NCBI RefSeq assembly: GCF_023065955.2
Contig: NW_026623056.1
Coordinates: 88,473,256-88,537,255 of the forward strand
DNA length: 64,000 nt
Direction: 5' to 3'
From: Ursus arctos
Taxonomy: Eukaryota; Chordata; Mammalia; Carnivora; Ursidae
Position numbers and translations under genes: made by a program. This document shows, one piece after another, positions 45,566 to 57,560 of the stretch. How positions within the stretch are numbered: the stretch's first letter is position 1; each line of letters starts with the position of its first letter. Below the pieces are notes generated by a model. It ran no database searches, was not told the DNA's origin, and saw only the letters and a list, made by a program, of their open reading frames with translations.

Positions 45566-48479
45566 ATTTTTGTCAGGAAAAAAATCCCTTCTAATATGTA
45601 AATAAATGACTTTGTAATTTCATAAAATCATAGGATATTAGCTCTAGAAATATGCTAAGAGATAACTTAGTCCAAATACCTTCTGACAGGTTAACTGATT
45701 TACCCAAGACTCACTTTGTTTGAATTCTCTTCACAGCTCATGTGTTTAGGACTTGTAACAACCCAGAATGGTGCAGCTGGTCTTCTACCATGTTGTGGTT
45801 GGAATTAATTTCTCCTTTTTATCCCCACATTTTTATATTTCCACCCAGAGACTTCAAGTCTTAAAAAAACTTAGGGGATGTGACATGGAGGGTTTGAGGA
45901 AATAGTGCTGGTGAAACATTTCATTTGAGAAAATAAAATTTTGTGGAAGAACATTCAAGAGGAGAAGCTCTAGACCTAGTTGAAGAAGCAACTGTGGGTT
46001 TTTTAATATCTTTCTTCGGTACAGAGTCACAGAAAATCAGGGGTGTATTAGAAGACTGACTCTTATACTGCAAAGCCGCCACAGATGAAGCCCTTTTAGA
46101 ACTGGGATTATACACAGAGGTGTTCCATCTCTCACTAAACTTGTTAGTGCTGCAGATTTTTCATTGGCTCAATCCGCTACCATTCTCATTCCCTTTTAGT
46201 GGGCCTTCCAGGATAACAGATACCAGGAAATTAAAAACACGACTTACAAGAGCCTTAATGTCGCATGTGCCTTAGATTCTTGTCTGCATAACTAGGAGGA
46301 TATCATCACAGTGAGGCAGTGGCCAACCTCAGGGAGACTTCCAGTCTCTGCAAGCAACGGCAACAGGCATGTTGGTTGTCCTGGAGCAGCTCTGGCAAAG
46401 TTTCTGAAGTTTGGTTCCTGGTAACTTAGGTACTGAGCAGTAGTGACGGCAACCGCCAGCTTTCCACTAGGAAAGCTCCGTGTGCTGCTGGGCATTTCTG
46501 CAGTAGCCATTGTTTTTGACTGTGTGGGAATCAGATCTCATGCCCTGGGTCTCACAGACATTCTGCAAGCTTCATCATACCCTCTGGTAAATCACTTCCT
46601 TCTTCAACTAACTAGAGAGCCTTCTGCTATCTGTCACTATGAACCTTGACCTATATAACTTGTAGCCTCATCAACAAGAGGGCAATTAATATATTTTTCT
46701 GTAGGCCGTCCCCAAGTCTCAATAAATATTTCTTCTTGGAAGAATACTTCATTCCCCCAAGGAAAAAGTCAATATGGTACCAAATGGAATAAAAAGTTCA
46801 AAGAAGTTGAAAGAAATAACAATCCCGAGGACTCAGAGGAGGATGAAGAAGTTTCTGGAAATGGTTTACCACAGAAACCAGAAACAGGGTATTTTGGAAA
46901 TGGTTTGCCCTCCTTGGTAGAATACAAGAAGATAGTACCTCCATGAAACAAGATCGGAAAACCAAAATCTAGAAACAGGCTGTGGTGACAGAGAACAGCC
47001 AAGAGTGTTAATAACAGAAAGGTGGTAGGAAATGTATGATCGGAGGAGCAAGTTTTTCAGTGACTCCAGGAAAGTCTCTGGCCCAATGAGTGAGGGTCAA
47101 TAGAAATTTTAACAAGTGAGGGCTCTGGGAAGGGATGAAGATGAGTGGAAGATGGCCAGGAGCTCACTCAGTGGGTCTGATATGGTGGTCATGGGCCCAT
47201 GGTGGCCGCATCTCCCAGGAGCACCCATAGGAGGTCCTACAGAGATCCGGGAGGGGTTACGGGCAAGAGCAGGCCGCTGCTGAAATGAATGTGGCCCAGA
47301 AGGGATTTCAGGGTGGGTGGACGGCTCCAGTTCACTGCTCTGCTTCCCAGGTCACAGGCTGGCCTGGCAACATGTGGGCACCCTCTGTGCCCGGGCAGCA
47401 GCTCCCTGATGAAGACCACCCCCCACGGCCCAGGCCCCCGAAGGGGTGGGAGTGACCACTGAGTGGCCTTAGCTGTTCTTCCACAGACAATGGGTGGAAG
47501 GTTGATGGAAAATAAACATAAGTTTCTTTTTTTTTTTTTTTAAATATGATGAGCCAAAACTATTTAAGATGAGAAGATAATCAGTTCAGGGGAGAAAAGG
47601 AAGGATTCTAAGGAAACCAAAATTGCAATGAGATAAACATGTTTTGGAGGAGGCAAAGATTACAGTGTCACATATGATGTGATAAAATACTTGGTTCTTT
47701 AAAAAATACATAAAGTCTAGGAAAATATAATGAAGAAAACGGAAATTAGAAAATATAGAAATGAGAAAGGGTTAATTTCTGGCAAATATAATCAAGAAAA
47801 CAATGAGCAAATAAGAATTTAGAAATGAAAAATTTCAAGAAAAATGAGTAAAAGGGAGGAACATATAATCAAAAAAAATGTAGGGGACATATCAACCAAT
47901 CGTAATGTCTAGACTTAAATCATAAGTGAGGAATACTGGAGAAATGGGAATTCTAACTGGATATCTGATGATGTTAAGAAATTGTGAGTGCTTTAGGTAG
48001 GTAGTGACATTTTCATTAATATTTAGACTCCCTATCTTTCACAGATACATGCTGAGATATTTACAGATGAACTTGCGATGATGGGATTTGTTCAGAATAA
48101 TGGAGGAGGGGCAGTGAGTGAGCACACGAATGAGGGGACAGACAGAATAAAATTGCCCACGAGGCGAACAGTATCAAAGCCAGAGGATGGGAACAGTAGG
48201 ACCTTGTACTTTTCCCTCAAATTCTGTATAGGAAATTATGCTTTTCTACTTCATGTAAAATATAATACAATTTTTTAAAAAGGGGGGCAGACAATTTTCT
48301 GGGGATATTACCAAAATCAACCTAAAAAGGAACTTTAAATGTCAATAGATGACTAACCATGGAGGAAATTTAAAATACATTTGATGTATCTCAAAGGTTT
48401 CTTTCAAAGTTTAACGGAATTAGATTAGATCATCTATTTCAAAGCATTTAAAAAAAAAAGGAAAGCAATGTGATCTATT
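45566..48479. other. Intergenic stretch, mostly unique
   Basis: A faint MIR-like phrase lies at about 45,640-45,760. At about 46,757-46,886 the plus strand reads without stops as a lysine-rich then acidic stretch (KFKEVERNNNPEDSEEDEE) before a stop soon after; its family is unknown. AT-rich sequence at 47,530-48,400 has no recognised feature. A T-run lies at 47,527-47,541. Confidence 0.45.
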
Positions 48480-49420
48480 TCATGAAGCGACATTAACCCC
48501 AATTCCAGCATCTAATAGAGATAATTTTAGAAAAGAAGAAGAAAGAAAGAAAACTATAAAATGGCCTCACTTAGGAGTAATTTTAAAATCCTAAATAAAG
48601 TAACTGCCGAATAAATGGTCTCTGAAAAGAATTTTCTATCATGATCCAGGAAAATGTGCCTTAGCTTGGGATTACCGAAGTGTTCAAGATTAGGAAATCT
48701 GACGTTCCGGCACTTCATGTCAGTAGCCCCTGCCTGAAACACATTCCTGAATTTTTAAAAATCCTTAGGGAAAACTCGAACTAAAAGGATACTCCTTTTA
48801 CATGATAATCATATAAGCAAATGGCCAACATCTTCCTTCATAGTGAAACACGGATTATTCCTATTACAGTCAGAGACAGAGCAGGTGTGCCTGTTTCAAA
48901 TACTGCTAGTTCATGTTGCTTAAGAAGATATGACTCATGTAATGAGATCTGAAGGAGAAATACGGGCTCTAACTACTGGAAAGGAGGAGACAACGATGTA
49001 TTACATACTAACGATACAATTCGATAACCAGAACCCTTGAGGGAATCCACTCTGCGACGCTTAGAATTTGAAAGAAGGCTTAGTAAAGGGGCCAGATTGA
49101 AAAAAAAAAAAAATGATAAGTGTGCAACAGTTGATAGCATTTCCATATACCAACATGACCAAACAGAAAATATACTCTCCTGGGCAGGAAAGATTTACTT
49201 CTTATTAGCAACATGAAGTAAACAACAGACTTAACTGAGACACCACGCGAACTTAATAGGCAAACAGCACACAACCACACAATGAAACGGTATGGAGCCG
49301 TCAGAAATTTATAATGATGCGTGAAAATCATTCTGGAAACAAAACAAAACAAAATAAACAAAATGCAGAATCCGTAAGCATATATTCAGTATGATTCTTT
49401 TTTGGTGGCTACAAATTTAT
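48480..49420 (+). mobile_element. Very old LINE-1 ORF2 fragment
   Basis: Degenerate but ordered L1 reverse-transcriptase text: agcaaatggccaacatcttc followed by catagtgaaacac, then agagacagagcaggtgtgcc, and later cagttgatagcatttccata. It is strongly decayed and low-confidence in its exact ends. Confidence 0.5.
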
Positions 49421-49473
49421 ATATATAGGCCCAAAAAATAAAAATGAAAAAGATTGCTAGTAAACCTAAGAGA

Positions 49474-49650
49474 ATTTTTTTAGATTTTATTTGACAGAGA
49501 AAGAGCACAAGCAGGGGGAGCAGCAGGCGGGGGTGGGGGGGACAGGTTCCCCACTGAGCAGAGAGCCCAACATAGGGCCCGATTCCAGGACCCTGGGATC
49601 ATGACCTGAGCCGAAGGCAGATGCTTCACCAATTGAGCCCCCCAGGCACC
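49474..49650 (-). mobile_element. SINEC, minus strand
   Basis: T-run, ttagattttatttgacagag, ggaccctgggatcatgacct, and the head ccccaggcacc. The 9-bp duplication cctaagaga flanks it (49,465-49,473 and 49,651-49,659). Confidence 0.92.
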
Positions 49651-49659
49651 CCTAAGAGA

Positions 49660-51559
49660 CTTTAATAATTATTTTTGTAAGATAGATTTTCAAACCATTT
49701 TTGTATTCTCTATACTTTTATGCTATATTATCTACAACAAGCCAATATTACTTTTGAGGTCAGAAAAAAATTTTAATGTGTTGAATTGTCTTGAGTTTAA
49801 AACCAATCAACTGAAAAATAAATTCACTGGCTATTTGTAATTTTCAAAATTCAAGATTGTGCTTCTCTGAGTCAACCTGGGGATGAGAGCTTCTCTAGAA
49901 CATGGGGTAATTAATACCCAAGAGCACAGAATCTGGGACAAAGTTCAAATGGACGAGAGTGGAAATATTTCTCTGGCTTTCCTGAGCTGGCCAGTCTGCC
50001 TAGAATCTAATTTAAGAATATGAAGATGACATCACTGCAGGTGTTCTTTCAAAGTAGAACATAAATTTATAATGTTTTGGCTGATGAAATTGGAAAGGAA
50101 ACAAGATTTTAAAGGCCTCGGATATTCTCTGTCGATGCTTACCACTTTTATCTTCAAATAAAAGTATTTGTATTTTTATTTCTGCCCCTTAGGCTCTGGT
50201 TCTTGGTTAAGAAATGTCTCATAAACTGCAGAAGGGAAGAAAAGCATAAGATGATAGTACGTAATGTTCTATTTTTTAAGACCATAAACATTTTAACTTC
50301 TAGAGGGACCACCTATCATGAAAATGTAAGGTCTTCCTATCTTATAAAAATTAACTGTAAAGTTTATTATAGTTTTCAAACTCAAGTAGTATATACCAGA
50401 TTGGCTTAAAACATTGAGTAATAAATATCCTGGATGTTTGTGAAAGGTCAACACACTGGAAAGAAGTGATGTCAAATTCAAAAATGAAACAGTCAGAGAT
50501 GTTGTCAATCGAAAAATTAAACACCTAAACTTGACTGAATTATTTCAATAAAATCAGCAAGTCATGCCACTCGACAGGCAAAGCCTAATACTTGCTGATA
50601 ATCCAATCGATATTTATTAAGTGCCTGCTATCTACAAGGAATTATGGTGGCAGTGTAGAGAGCGTTGATGAGGTATCTCGAGAAATTTGGGGAGAAAAGA
50701 GAAGTACAGAAATAAATAGTAGAACTCCTACAGATTAATGTGAAAACCCAAGTAATTTTAAACGGGGGCAAAATCCTTGCACAGAGGCTCCTCCAGAGAA
50801 GATGTACGAAAGGTCAGAAAACTTAAGATTCACTGCACATCACGAACCTCTTACGGTGGCTTGCAGATACTCAAAAGACGGGAATTCTAAATCTAAAAAC
50901 GTAGTTACTGTGCAAGATAACATATTAGAAACACTAGATGAAGCCATAGAGAATGTTTCAACTGAGGTTTAAGATGACAGAAATGCCTGAGGGCTAGAAC
51001 CACGGCACCTAAGGGGTTTACCCATCCCGCAATCACTGCTCCTCAGAGTCTGGCCCCACCCGCACTGGGGGAAGGTGATGTGGGTTCTGTGACCTGAAAT
51101 GAACATGCAGAAAGGTCTACTGGCACACACAGTTACTTCTTTCAGGTCACCCCTTAAGAGCCTTTCAAAAATTGTACCTCATTGTCCAGCGTATTTCAAG
51201 TCAAGATCCCTTGTTGGAATATGAGTGATAAAAATAAAGAATGGCCTTAGAAGAGGGTTTGTACGTTTCAGGCACTAGAAGATGTGAGTGAATTTCCATG
51301 TGTTTACAATATTGGTCTTGAACCCTTTCCTTGCCCCAGCATGTGTGAGGACCAGGACATGTGGACAGCCGCCTTCTCTCACATCACTGCACGTACCTCC
51401 GTAAGACAGTGGTGTTGTAAAGAGGGGAGCCATGCGAAGAACTTCTGGGGGTGGGGGGTTATGATTACAGCTCCCCTTCCCACAGAGGGAATGCCATCAC
51501 TAATTAAACTAATCAAACACCAAGATGCCTGTTATGGTTTTCATTGAGGCCCAAGGCCA
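49660..51559. other. Unique intergenic segment
   Basis: No gene is seen. A weak L2/MIR-like phrase lies near 50,605-50,640 (atttattaagtgcctgct). Confidence 0.5.
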
Positions 51560-52147
51560 TCCTTGATCCTTCTCTTTCGCCCCAACACCCTATGTGGTCT
51601 GCCCCATTCCTTCCCTGCCCTGGCCTCCCACTTTCCTCCTCTCCCTCCAGGTTCTGCCACAGAGGCCTCCTTGCTATTCCTGGAACATGCCCGATGCTCC
51701 TGCCTTTGCCCCTTCGCAGTGGCTGTCCCATCTGCTTGAACACTCTTCCTCAGACGTCCCAATGACTAACTCCTTCACGTCTTGCAAGCCTCTTCACAAA
51801 GACCATCCTCTTAGCGGGGCCGGACCTTGACCATCCCTATTTAAAATTGCAATCTGTCCTCCCACTGGCAAGTTCTATGCCCTGCTACCCTGCTCTGTTT
51901 CCTTTTTTTCCAGTGCACTCATCACCTTCAACATACATGACATTGGCTTATTTTAGTATATTTATTACCTTATTGTATTTTACTTATTATTTATTATACT
52001 ATTATCTTATTATATTTACTGTTTATTGACTGTTCCCCCTGCTAGAGTGTAGTGTCCCATGTTTGTTTTATTCATTGACATCTTTTAAGCACCTAGGACC
52101 CTGCCTGTCACATAGCAGGTGTTCAAAAAATATTTATCAAATGAATA
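51560..52147 (+). mobile_element. LINE-2 3' end
   Basis: The L2 consensus can be followed almost end to end: ccttgctattcctggaacat, tgcttgaacactcttcctca, cttcacaaagaccatcctct, then tgttccccctgctagagtg and acatagcaggtgttcaaaaa to the end of the element. Confidence 0.9.
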
Positions 52148-52524
52148 AGTGTGTATTTTTCCATGCTTCTCTAGCTAACATAATCTATGACTGTAATATT
52201 GCCATTGTAAGCTTTTCTGTTCTCATCTTTTCCCTCCACCAACCCAACCTCCATTGAGGGAAGATTTATAAGTGATGTGTTGAACATCAAAGACTAGATT
52301 AGTGAGCTGAGTGGTCTGGAAAGCCTCTGATGGCAAACATAGCAGAGAACAACTGGAAAAGCAGCCCTTGACCCCCCAGTTTCCTATCCTATGAAATCTG
52401 TGAATAGTTGTGTCCACACAAGGACAAGGTCTCTTCCCCTCTGCTTCTCTTGCTTCAGTGTAGCTCTTACCTAGCCAACAAAATAAGGGAACAGATCAAA
52501 AAGCATTTGTGTGAGTCTTTTCTT

Positions 52525-52725
52525 TTTTTTTTTTAAGATTTTATTTATTTATTTGACAGAGAGAGACAGCCAGCGAGAGAGGGAACAGAAGCAGGGGGAG
52601 TGGGAGAGAAAGAGGCAGTCTTCCCACCGGAGCAGGGAGCCCGATGCGGGGCTCGACTCCAGGACCCTGGGATCATGCCCTGAGCTGAAGGCAGATGCTT
52701 CACGACTGAGCCACCCAGGCGCCCC
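52525..52725 (-). mobile_element. Young arctoid-type SINEC, minus strand, perfect target duplication
   Basis: T-tail, aagattttatttatttattt, agagacagccagcgagagag, and the head gccacccaggcgcccc. The perfect 14-bp duplication gtgagtcttttctt lies at 52,511-52,524 and 52,726-52,739. Confidence 0.96.
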
Positions 52726-52739
52726 GTGAGTCTTTTCTT

Positions 52740-53318
52740 GATGTTGGGTTCCAATCAATCTGAAAAGTCAAGTAGAATAGTGTCATTGGCATTAGTTTGT
52801 CATGCGTGGTAAACAAATTGGTTCATCTCATTTAATGGTAAGGAGAAGGCTCATTCAGTCACCCTTAGCAACTGGGGTTTTATGATTCATGTAAGGAACC
52901 ACCTGGTAATAAGTGACATAGAGGAAGGACAGAATCTAATGTACTACTGGCCCCATAGAGGATGAACCAGGGAGGTTGCTCAGGAATGAAGGCGTCTTGT
53001 CCCATAAGAAACCAGGCACTCCAGGATCTTCACTATGGTGCTCCCATTAGCATGCATCCCCTCCTGTCAATTGTCTCTGTTTCTGTCTAGGTAGCTTCTT
53101 GCTTTTCTTTCTGGTACCAACCAACTGATTTCATCCATGTCTCCAAGAACAAGAGTGTGACCATCCTTGCTAACTGCTATGGTCCCTGCTAAAGACTTTT
53201 TTTATCCTACAGTCTCTTATAGGTCATCACTCAGCCCACAAAGTAGCTGCCCTTGGTTTGGGCCAGACCCCGAACCAAGCTTAACCTCTCCAAGGATGGG
53301 AATTGTGGTATGGGACAT
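52740..53318. other. Unique intergenic segment
   Basis: Nothing recognised. Confidence 0.5.
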
Positions 53319-53698
53319 TGTGGTGGACATTAAATTTTATGTGTCAACTTGACTGGGTCATGGGGTGCCCAGATGTTTGGTTAAACACGATTCTAGGTGT
53401 CTCTAGGAGGGTTCTGGACAAGATTAACTTTTGAATCAGTAGACTGAGTAAAGCAGATTTCTCTTCTCAACATGAGGGGCCTTTATTCAACCAACTGAAG
53501 ATCTGAATAGAACAAAAAGGCTAACTAAGAGGGAAGGCCTCCTGCCCAACTGTGTGAGCTAGAAGATTGGTTTTTTTTCAGGCTTCAGACTGATGGAAAC
53601 ATTAGCTCTTCTGGGTTTCCAGCCTACCGCCTGCGTATCTTGGGACTTCTCAGCCTCCATTATCATATGAGTCAATTCCTTATAATAAATACCTTTAT

Positions 53699-53737
<39 letters not shown>

Positions 53738-53796
53738 TACATATACATGATATATATGTATCTTATTGTTCTCTGGAAAATTCTGACTCATCTAGA
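53319..53796 (+). mobile_element. ERVL-type (MLT2-like) solo LTR
   Basis: Starts tgtggtggacattaaatttt and follows the MLT2/ERVL LTR in order: gtcaacttgactgggtcatg, gactgagtaaagcagatttc, tctgaatagaacaaaaaggc, gggacttctcagcctcc and attccttataataaatacc, ending near 53,796. A CA microsatellite sits after the AATAAA. No internal region is present. Confidence 0.92.
53701..53735 (+). repeat. (CA)n microsatellite in LTR
   Basis: gcgcgcacacac followed by CA repeats, within the U5-side AT/CA stretch of the ERVL-type LTR. Confidence 0.95.
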
Positions 53797-55584
53797 CATG
53801 GTCACCCTTGAACAAGGGAACAAGGAACAGATTAGAGCTGCTTCCCTCAGCTCAGCTGTGGGCCGAGCAGTTGCCTTCACAAGGGGCGGCCATGGCAGGT
53901 GTGTGAGTCACAGCCTCGGCACACACCACAGGGATGCTTGAGCCAGCCAGGGGATCCAGCGGGCTTCTGTGTTCGACCATAGCTATGCCCAGCTCTTCTT
54001 TCGAGAGCATTCTTCTCAGGACACTGGGGGCTGCTGCAAGCCCACTACACTGCCCCAAATGCCTAGGGCCCCAGACTCTGAGTCTTCAGTACCCCTTTGG
54101 AACATATGGTCCCTGCTCCCTCTGCCAATGGTCTAACTCCCCAGTCTTCAGTTTGGGGAGGATTTTGACAGCATAACATGGAGAAACAGTCCTACAAAAC
54201 AATCCTGCTTGATTCCGGTAACTCCCCACCTCCCAGATGATGGCATCTAGAAAAACCCAAATCTCATTTCTTCAAGATCCAGAATGGATTTTGATAAGCA
54301 TCAAGGGAATGCAGACCATACCCATTGACTCCAGAGAACACCCATGTCCTCTGGGGCTCCTTTTGGAGTGTGGAGGGTAAATGCAGTGATCAGTATAAGG
54401 AAAGGAAAACAAGGTTCTCAAGACTACATGATGCCTAGAAAGTTCCATGGCATGTACCCACATCCATAAATATTTCACTTGAGGAAAATTATAAGCATCG
54501 GGCTCACCAATTCAGGAAACAATCTGTTGGCCACCATTGCCTTTCATTTCACACTTTGTAAGGCAGGGGCAGAAAGCTACTTGGTACGAAGGAGATCTCT
54601 TGGTGTTTGTTTGCTGAACAAATATTTGCTGAATGCCTACTATGCATCAAGCTTCATGGTTAAGAGCAGGCCCCATCCTGTTGCTGTTTTCATTTCAGTC
54701 TCTCCATTTTGTCTGTAACTTGCTGGAAGCTGCAAGGAATTTAGTGCTCGGGGACAGGCCTGCACAGGTCCAGCGGAGTCGGCTGAGTCTCTGATTCACT
54801 TTGCCATCCAAGAATAAAAATAGAGGCTGATCCATTAAAGTGATCCTGGGAGATTAAAGGATTTCTAAGCCAAAACAAGACCCAAGATAAGCTGCCTACG
54901 TGTGAGCAAGGAGGTGTGTTGCTTCCAGGATGCCAGCAGCGTCCGGGAAGGGCCCCCGCAGCCTGATGAGACTTGCCCTGACAGCCTCTCCTCTCCAAAG
55001 GTCCTGCCGTACTCGCCGGGGCCACACGGAGTGGCGGTGTGCTGGCAAACCTTCTCGTGTGCTATGCCTCTAACCTTTACATGCTTGGCGATTCCCACTT
55101 ATAAGTCACTGTTTCTGTTGTTTAAAGGTCTCCTCCACTCATCACAAATGCCTTTAATAACCAGGTTACTCTCCTCCCTTTGCTGAGCTTGGATAGCTCC
55201 CCTGCCCCCTACAAGATTTGGATTGGGTCATCCCTCACTGTCACCAGGGGTTTTCTGTCTTCTCAAGGGCTCACCCAGCTTGGCCTAGAAAAAAGAGAAT
55301 TACTGACTCATGCAGCAAGACCCCTTCATGCCAGGTGGCAGCTGCGGACGCGTCCTCTGCCAGGCACATGTAAAGGGCCACCGCAGCGCGAAAGCCTGTC
55401 CCCTACACGGGACAATGCGCCCATGTCCCAGACGGCACATCTGGACTGTGTGGGTCCACCGCCTCTCAAGCAGCCAACCACGTGCAAAGATGAAATGACA
55501 AACCATGAACTTTTTGCTGTTTTTTTTTTTTTGAAGTTTTAAAGAGCCAAGTACTAAACCACTTTTGCCTTAGAAAGACACAAG
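53797..55584. other. Intergenic stretch, mostly unique
   Basis: No gene is seen. A likely L2/MIR phrase lies at 54,615-54,665 (gctgaatgcctactatgc). A T-run lies at 55,520-55,532. Confidence 0.5.
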
Positions 55585-55755
55585 ATTTGGAAGCAGAGGA
55601 CGTGACTTCCAGTCCTCCCTCTGCCCCTCATGTTACCCTGGACAGCCTCTCAGCCTGTTTCCTCACCTGCAACTCATAGATAACACTCGTCCTCCTACCT
55701 CGCGGGGCTGGTAACGGAATGTTCCAGATGGAAGGTGCTCGGAGTGCACACTGTA
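55585..55755 (+). repeat. MIR SINE fragment
   Basis: gacttccagtcctccctctg, gcctgtttcctcacctgcaa and actcatagataacactcg follow the MIR core. A further MIR/L2-like piece may continue at 55,785-56,010 (gtagtgagcacccactgg). Confidence 0.7.
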
Positions 55756-56010
55756 CACAAGCCCGTTTGCAGTACTAATATTGATGAGAGCTCCCGTGTA
55801 GTGAGCACCCACTGGGAACTTGCCACTCTGCCAAGAACTCCGTGTGCTTCATCACACAAACCGCCCCCCCACAGCCCTGGGACATCACAGGTGCATAAAT
55901 GTCTTCCCTTCACACGGAAGACGACCTCTTCCCAAGGTGAAGCCTTTCCCACGGGAAGCCGGGAAGATAAGGACTGGGACCTGGGAGTCCCCAGACCTAA
56001 CACTGCACCA

Positions 56011-56984
56011 CGGTGCTGCCCACTGAGGAATCAATGAATGGACACCTTTATTGAACTGGTAGGGAAACTAAGGCTCAAAGAGGAGAAATGGTTTGTCCGT
56101 GTCGCTCTGGATGAAGTCACCCAACCTGAGACCAGCTCCCATTCCCAGGGCAAGATCCCTTATCTATTTGGACTTTCTCAAGAAGAAACGCTGCTCAGAT
56201 CAGCCCTTCTGCAGTGCAGCCTCAGTGCAGATGCGGCCATCTGGCTTACCCTGGCTCTTCCTTCCCATCAGGTGAGTTACCCCACTGTCTGCTAATCTCA
56301 CCTTTCCTGGACTCTCCCTTTCTTAACACACATGCCGCCTGAGTGACACGCTCAGTACTGTAAATGAGGGTGTCATGGTGTGTTCTCAGGTCTTACTGGA
56401 AGTGTAGCTGTTAAAAAACAGTCTAGTAAACAGCCAGCCCAGTGAGCGCACGTCAGCAGCTCTGCTCCAGGGCTCCGACGTCAGCAAAGGCAGGGCCTAG
56501 GCCTCAGGCCAGAGCCCTTTCCAGCTGCCATCCTGCCATCGGGCCAGCCTCGCCTGCCCATGTCTGCAGGATGAGATTGGCCAGCGCCTCACCACACAGA
56601 CCTGCTGGCTTCTGGAGTGTCCAGATTTCCTGGGGAAAACAGATCCATGCTCGAAATTGGGACCTGGGAATCACTCCCCTTGGGAAACATTTGGCTGAGC
56701 AGGAAAAGTGGGCCAGAACATGGGTACTGACCAGACCTCTGAGACCCAAAACTGAAATTGCAAGGAGTGGTGGCTAAACGCATTTAATTTGTGGCTTAGT
56801 GACCCAACTCTGCTGTCTACACTGGCAAGGATCTCCTTGCCAATTCTTGATGAAGGAGAACAGTTTGCTCATAAAATCATAGTTCAACACAAGTTCATAG
56901 CGGGCTAAATAATTTATTGGAAGAAAGATGTGAAATTTCCTCATTAGAAATGTGAGGCTGGGGTTCAAACCGGCTTTTTAAAAT
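56011..56984. other. Unique intergenic segment
   Basis: Nothing recognised apart from a short MIR-like phrase near 56,060-56,095 (aaactaaggctcaaagagg). Confidence 0.5.
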
Positions 56985-56994
56985 CACAATAAGA

Positions 56995-57210
56995 GGGGCG
57001 CTTGGGTGGCTCAGTTGGTTAAGCTTCTCCTTTGGCTCAGGTCATGATCCCAGGGTCCTGGGATCGAGTCCTGCATGGGGCTCCCTGCTCAACAGGGAGC
57101 CTGCTTCTCCCTCCCCCTCTGCCCCTCCCCCCTGCTTGTGCGCTTGCCCTCTCTCTCTCTCTCTCTCGCAAAAATACATAAATAAAATCTTTTTAAAAAT
57201 AAAATAAAAC
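56995..57210 (+). mobile_element. SINEC, plus strand
   Basis: Head ggggcgcttgggtggctcag, body tcatgatcccagggtcctgg, a CT-repeat, and an AATAAAATC-type tail. Duplication cacaataaga/cacagtaaga (56,985-56,994 and 57,211-57,220, one change). Confidence 0.93.
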
Positions 57211-57457
57211 CACAGTAAGAAAGAAAATGAGGGGACTAAAGCATGAAGACTGTTACAGGGTCTCAACAAAGACTGAAAGGAGGCTTTTCCCCTTGGTCTG
57301 AAAGTTCACCATCCTTCAGCCCTGCCGAGGACGACGCTGTTGGGAAGCCAGCCACAAGCAGACATAAAAGTGGGTGTAGTGGTAAGTTCTGAATCCAACT
57401 GTTAATAATAACAGAAGTAATCAAAACAGCTACTATTTATGTAGCCTTAATCCACTA

Positions 57458-57560
57458 AAACATCAGCTCTTAGAGGCAAGGACTCTGTCTTGTTCCTGCA
57501 GCACGTCTAGCCCAAGCAGTCCCGGGCAGGCAAGCTCCACGTCCGTGGCTTGGATGGACT
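57458..57560 (+). repeat. L2 3'-end fragment
   Basis: cttagaggcaaggactctgt, cttgttcctgcagcacgtc and tagcccaagcagtcccggg fit the last 100 bases of L2. Confidence 0.55.

Noticed and set aside
53701..53760. Possible Z-DNA tract in the (CA)n of the ERVL-type LTR
   Set aside because: It is short and nearly all CA, with only two CG steps. An ordinary microsatellite is the simpler reading.
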